Below, in pieces: positions 4,915-6,349 of a stretch of 6,349 nucleotides of DNA. Below the pieces are notes generated by a model that saw nothing but the letters and a program-made list of their open reading frames with translations, was not told the DNA's origin and searched no databases. The stretch is from Candidatus Neoanaerotignum tabaqchaliae (GTDB lineage: Bacteria; Bacillota; Clostridia; Lachnospirales; Anaerotignaceae). Each line of letters begins with the position of its first letter. Position 1 is the first letter of the stretch. The translations under genes were made by a program, and so were the position numbers. The stretch is from assembly GCA_904420235.1 (NCBI GenBank), contig CAJFUS010000178.1:1-6349 (forward strand), read 5' to 3'.

Positions 4915-6349
4915 GAAAAAAAGACATTTTATATAACAACGCCTATATATTATCCAAGCGATAAGCTTCATATAGGACATTCTTACTGCACCGTAGCCGC
5001 CGACACATTGGCAAAATACAAAAGGCTTCGCGGATATGACGTCAGGTTTATGACAGGCACCGACGAGCATGGGCAAAAAATAGAACGCATAGCCACCAGC
5101 TTGGGCCTTACTCCTAAAGAATATGTTGATAAGGTTGTTGCCGGAATTAAGGACCTTTGGAAAGCCCTTGACATTTCATATGACAGGTTCATACGCACCA
5201 CAGATGAGGACCATATAGCCGGAGTTAAAAAAATATTCAAAAAACTTTACGACAAAGGCGATATATATAAATCGGAATACGAAGGCTGGTACTGCACACC
5301 ATGCGAGTCATTCTTTACGGAACACCAGCTTGTTGACGGAAAATGCCCCGACTGTGGACGTCCTGTTGAGAAAGTTAAGGAAGAAAGCTATTTCTTCAGG
5401 CTTTCCAAATATCAGGACAGGCTTATAAAGCATATAGAGGAACATCCCGAGTTTATACAGCCTCAGTCAAGACAGACGGAGATGATTTCAAACTTTCTTA
5501 AGCCTGGCCTTGAGGACCTTTGCGTAAGCCGTACCTCTTTTAAATGGGGAATACCAGTTGATTTTGACCCGAAGCACGTAATATACGTTTGGGTTGACGC
5601 CCTTTCAAACTATATAACTGCCCTTGGATACGGTTCTGACAATGACGAGCTGTTTAAAAAATATTGGCCGGCGGACGTACACATTGTAGGGAAAGAAATA
5701 GTCCGTTTCCATTCAATAATATGGCCTGCCATGCTTATGGCTTTAGACCTGCCGCTTCCAAAGCAGATTTTCGGCCACGGCTGGCTTGTTATAGACGGCG
5801 GAAAGATGTCAAAATCAAAAGGCAACGTTGTAGACCCTAACGTTCTTATTGAAAGATATGGTCTTGACGCCGTAAGATACTTTCTTTTAAGAGAGATAGC
5901 CTTCGGCCAGGACGGCAATTTTACAAACGAGGCCCTTATACAAAGAATCAACTCCGATTTGGCCAACGATTTAGGAAATCTTGTGTCAAGAACGGCCGGA
6001 ATGATTGGCAAATATTTCGGCGGACAGCTTCCCGAAAATCACGAGGCCACTGAGTTTGACAACGACCTTAAAAATACCGCTTCCGAAACAATCGTAAAGT
6101 TTGAGGAATGCATGGACAAAATGCTTTTCAGCGACGCTCTTTCAAACCTTTGGACACTTATACGCCGCACCAATAAATATATCGACGAGACACAGCCTTG
6201 GATTTTGGCTAAGTCTGAGGAAAATATGCCAAAGTTGGCCGGCGCTCTTTACAACGTGTCCGAAAGCATAAGAATTATAGCCATAATGCTTCAGCCATTC
6301 ATGCCAAAAACGCCTAAGCTTATATTCGAGCAGTTCAACATAGATGAAA
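4912..6349 (+). CDS. metG: Methionyl-tRNA synthetase (N-terminal 479 residues; 3' end beyond window)
   Basis: This class I aminoacyl-tRNA synthetase charges tRNA-Met with methionine in the cytoplasm. The class I HIGH motif is residues 20-23 (LHIGH), and GTDEHGQKI follows at 49-57. The zinc knuckle is complete with C128-x2-C131 and C145-x2-C148. The KMSKS loop is residues 298-302 (GGKMSKSKGN). The alpha-helical anticodon-binding domain begins around 330-340 and includes the conserved end WILAKSEE and a PFMPKTP-type helix near the edge. The frame is open to the last base. Firmicute MetRS is usually about 640-660 residues with a C-terminal tRNA-binding domain, so roughly a quarter is missing here and that domain cannot be assessed. 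It is divergent from yabP and has its own promoter and a TTG start. Confidence 0.97.
   Translation, partial: MEKKTFYITTPIYYPSDKLHIGHSYCTVAADTLAKYKRLRGYDVRFMTGTDEHGQKIERIATSLGLTPKEYVDKVVAGIKDLWKALDISYDRFIRTTDEDHIAGVKKIFKKLYDKGDIYKSEYEGWYCTPCESFFTEHQLVDGKCPDCGRPVEKVKEESYFFRLSKYQDRLIKHIEEHPEFIQPQSRQTEMISNFLKPGLEDLCVSRTSFKWGIPVDFDPKHVIYVWVDALSNYITALGYGSDNDELFKKYWPADVHIVGKEIVRFHSIIWPAMLMALDLPLPKQIFGHGWLVIDGGKMSKSKGNVVDPNVLIERYGLDAVRYFLLREIAFGQDGNFTNEALIQRINSDLANDLGNLVSRTAGMIGKYFGGQLPENHEATEFDNDLKNTASETIVKFEECMDKMLFSDALSNLWTLIRRTNKYIDETQPWILAKSEENMPKLAGALYNVSESIRIIAIMLQPFMPKTPKLIFEQFNIDE

Noticed and set aside
4983..5240. Minus-strand open frames inside metG (also 4888-5076 and 5610-6011)
   Set aside because: All lie opposite the conserved MetRS frame, which contains HIGH, the zinc knuckle and KMSKS.
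1..6349. CRISPR array or insertion sequence
   Set aside because: No regularly spaced repeats, transposase frames or terminal inverted repeats were seen.

Overview
The window reads as chromosomal DNA of a low-GC, endospore-forming Gram-positive bacterium, most likely a member of the class Clostridia. The support is the sporulation pair yabP-yabQ next to a divIC-type cell-division gene, strong AGGAGG-like ribosome sites, AT-rich spacers, tRNA genes without encoded CCA, and very frequent ATA isoleucine codons. I cannot name a genus from the sequence.

Layout, left to right. (1) Positions 1-1404, minus strand: an ECF sigma factor gene followed, with an ATGA overlap, by a membrane anti-sigma factor. 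The anti-sigma has an N-terminal zinc-finger domain, one membrane span, a Ser/Ala-rich linker and an external DUF4349-like domain, and it is cut by the window edge. (2) Positions 1405-1631: a divergent control region with an ECF-type promoter (GGAAC-17-CGTA) facing the sigma gene, a sigma-A-type promoter facing right, and between them two copies of a composite repeat. (3) Positions 1632-2738, plus strand: a P1-family (MEROPS S58, DmpA/BapA-like) self-cleaving aminopeptidase with an export signal peptide, followed by a hairpin terminator. (4) Positions 2786-3242: an AT-rich gap with no convincing gene and a stem-loop near its right end. (5) Positions 3243-3597, minus strand: a three-gene tRNA operon, Met(CAT)-Glu(CTC)-Val(TAC), with a perfect-consensus promoter and its own terminator. 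(6) Positions 3642-4754, minus strand: yabP-yabQ-divIC, tightly packed and probably one transcript that heads into the tRNA operon. (7) Positions 4912-6349, plus strand: the first 479 codons of methionyl-tRNA synthetase metG, starting at TTG; the 3' end is outside the window.

How the parts work together. The right half is housekeeping and sporulation: translation (tRNAs, MetRS), septum formation (DivIC) and spore cortex (YabP, YabQ). The left half is the more unusual part: a predicted cell-surface signalling module (sigma factor plus membrane anti-sigma) back to back with an exported peptidase of a family known for D-amino-acid or beta-peptide substrates. A functional link between the sigma module and the peptidase is an inference from the shared control region only.
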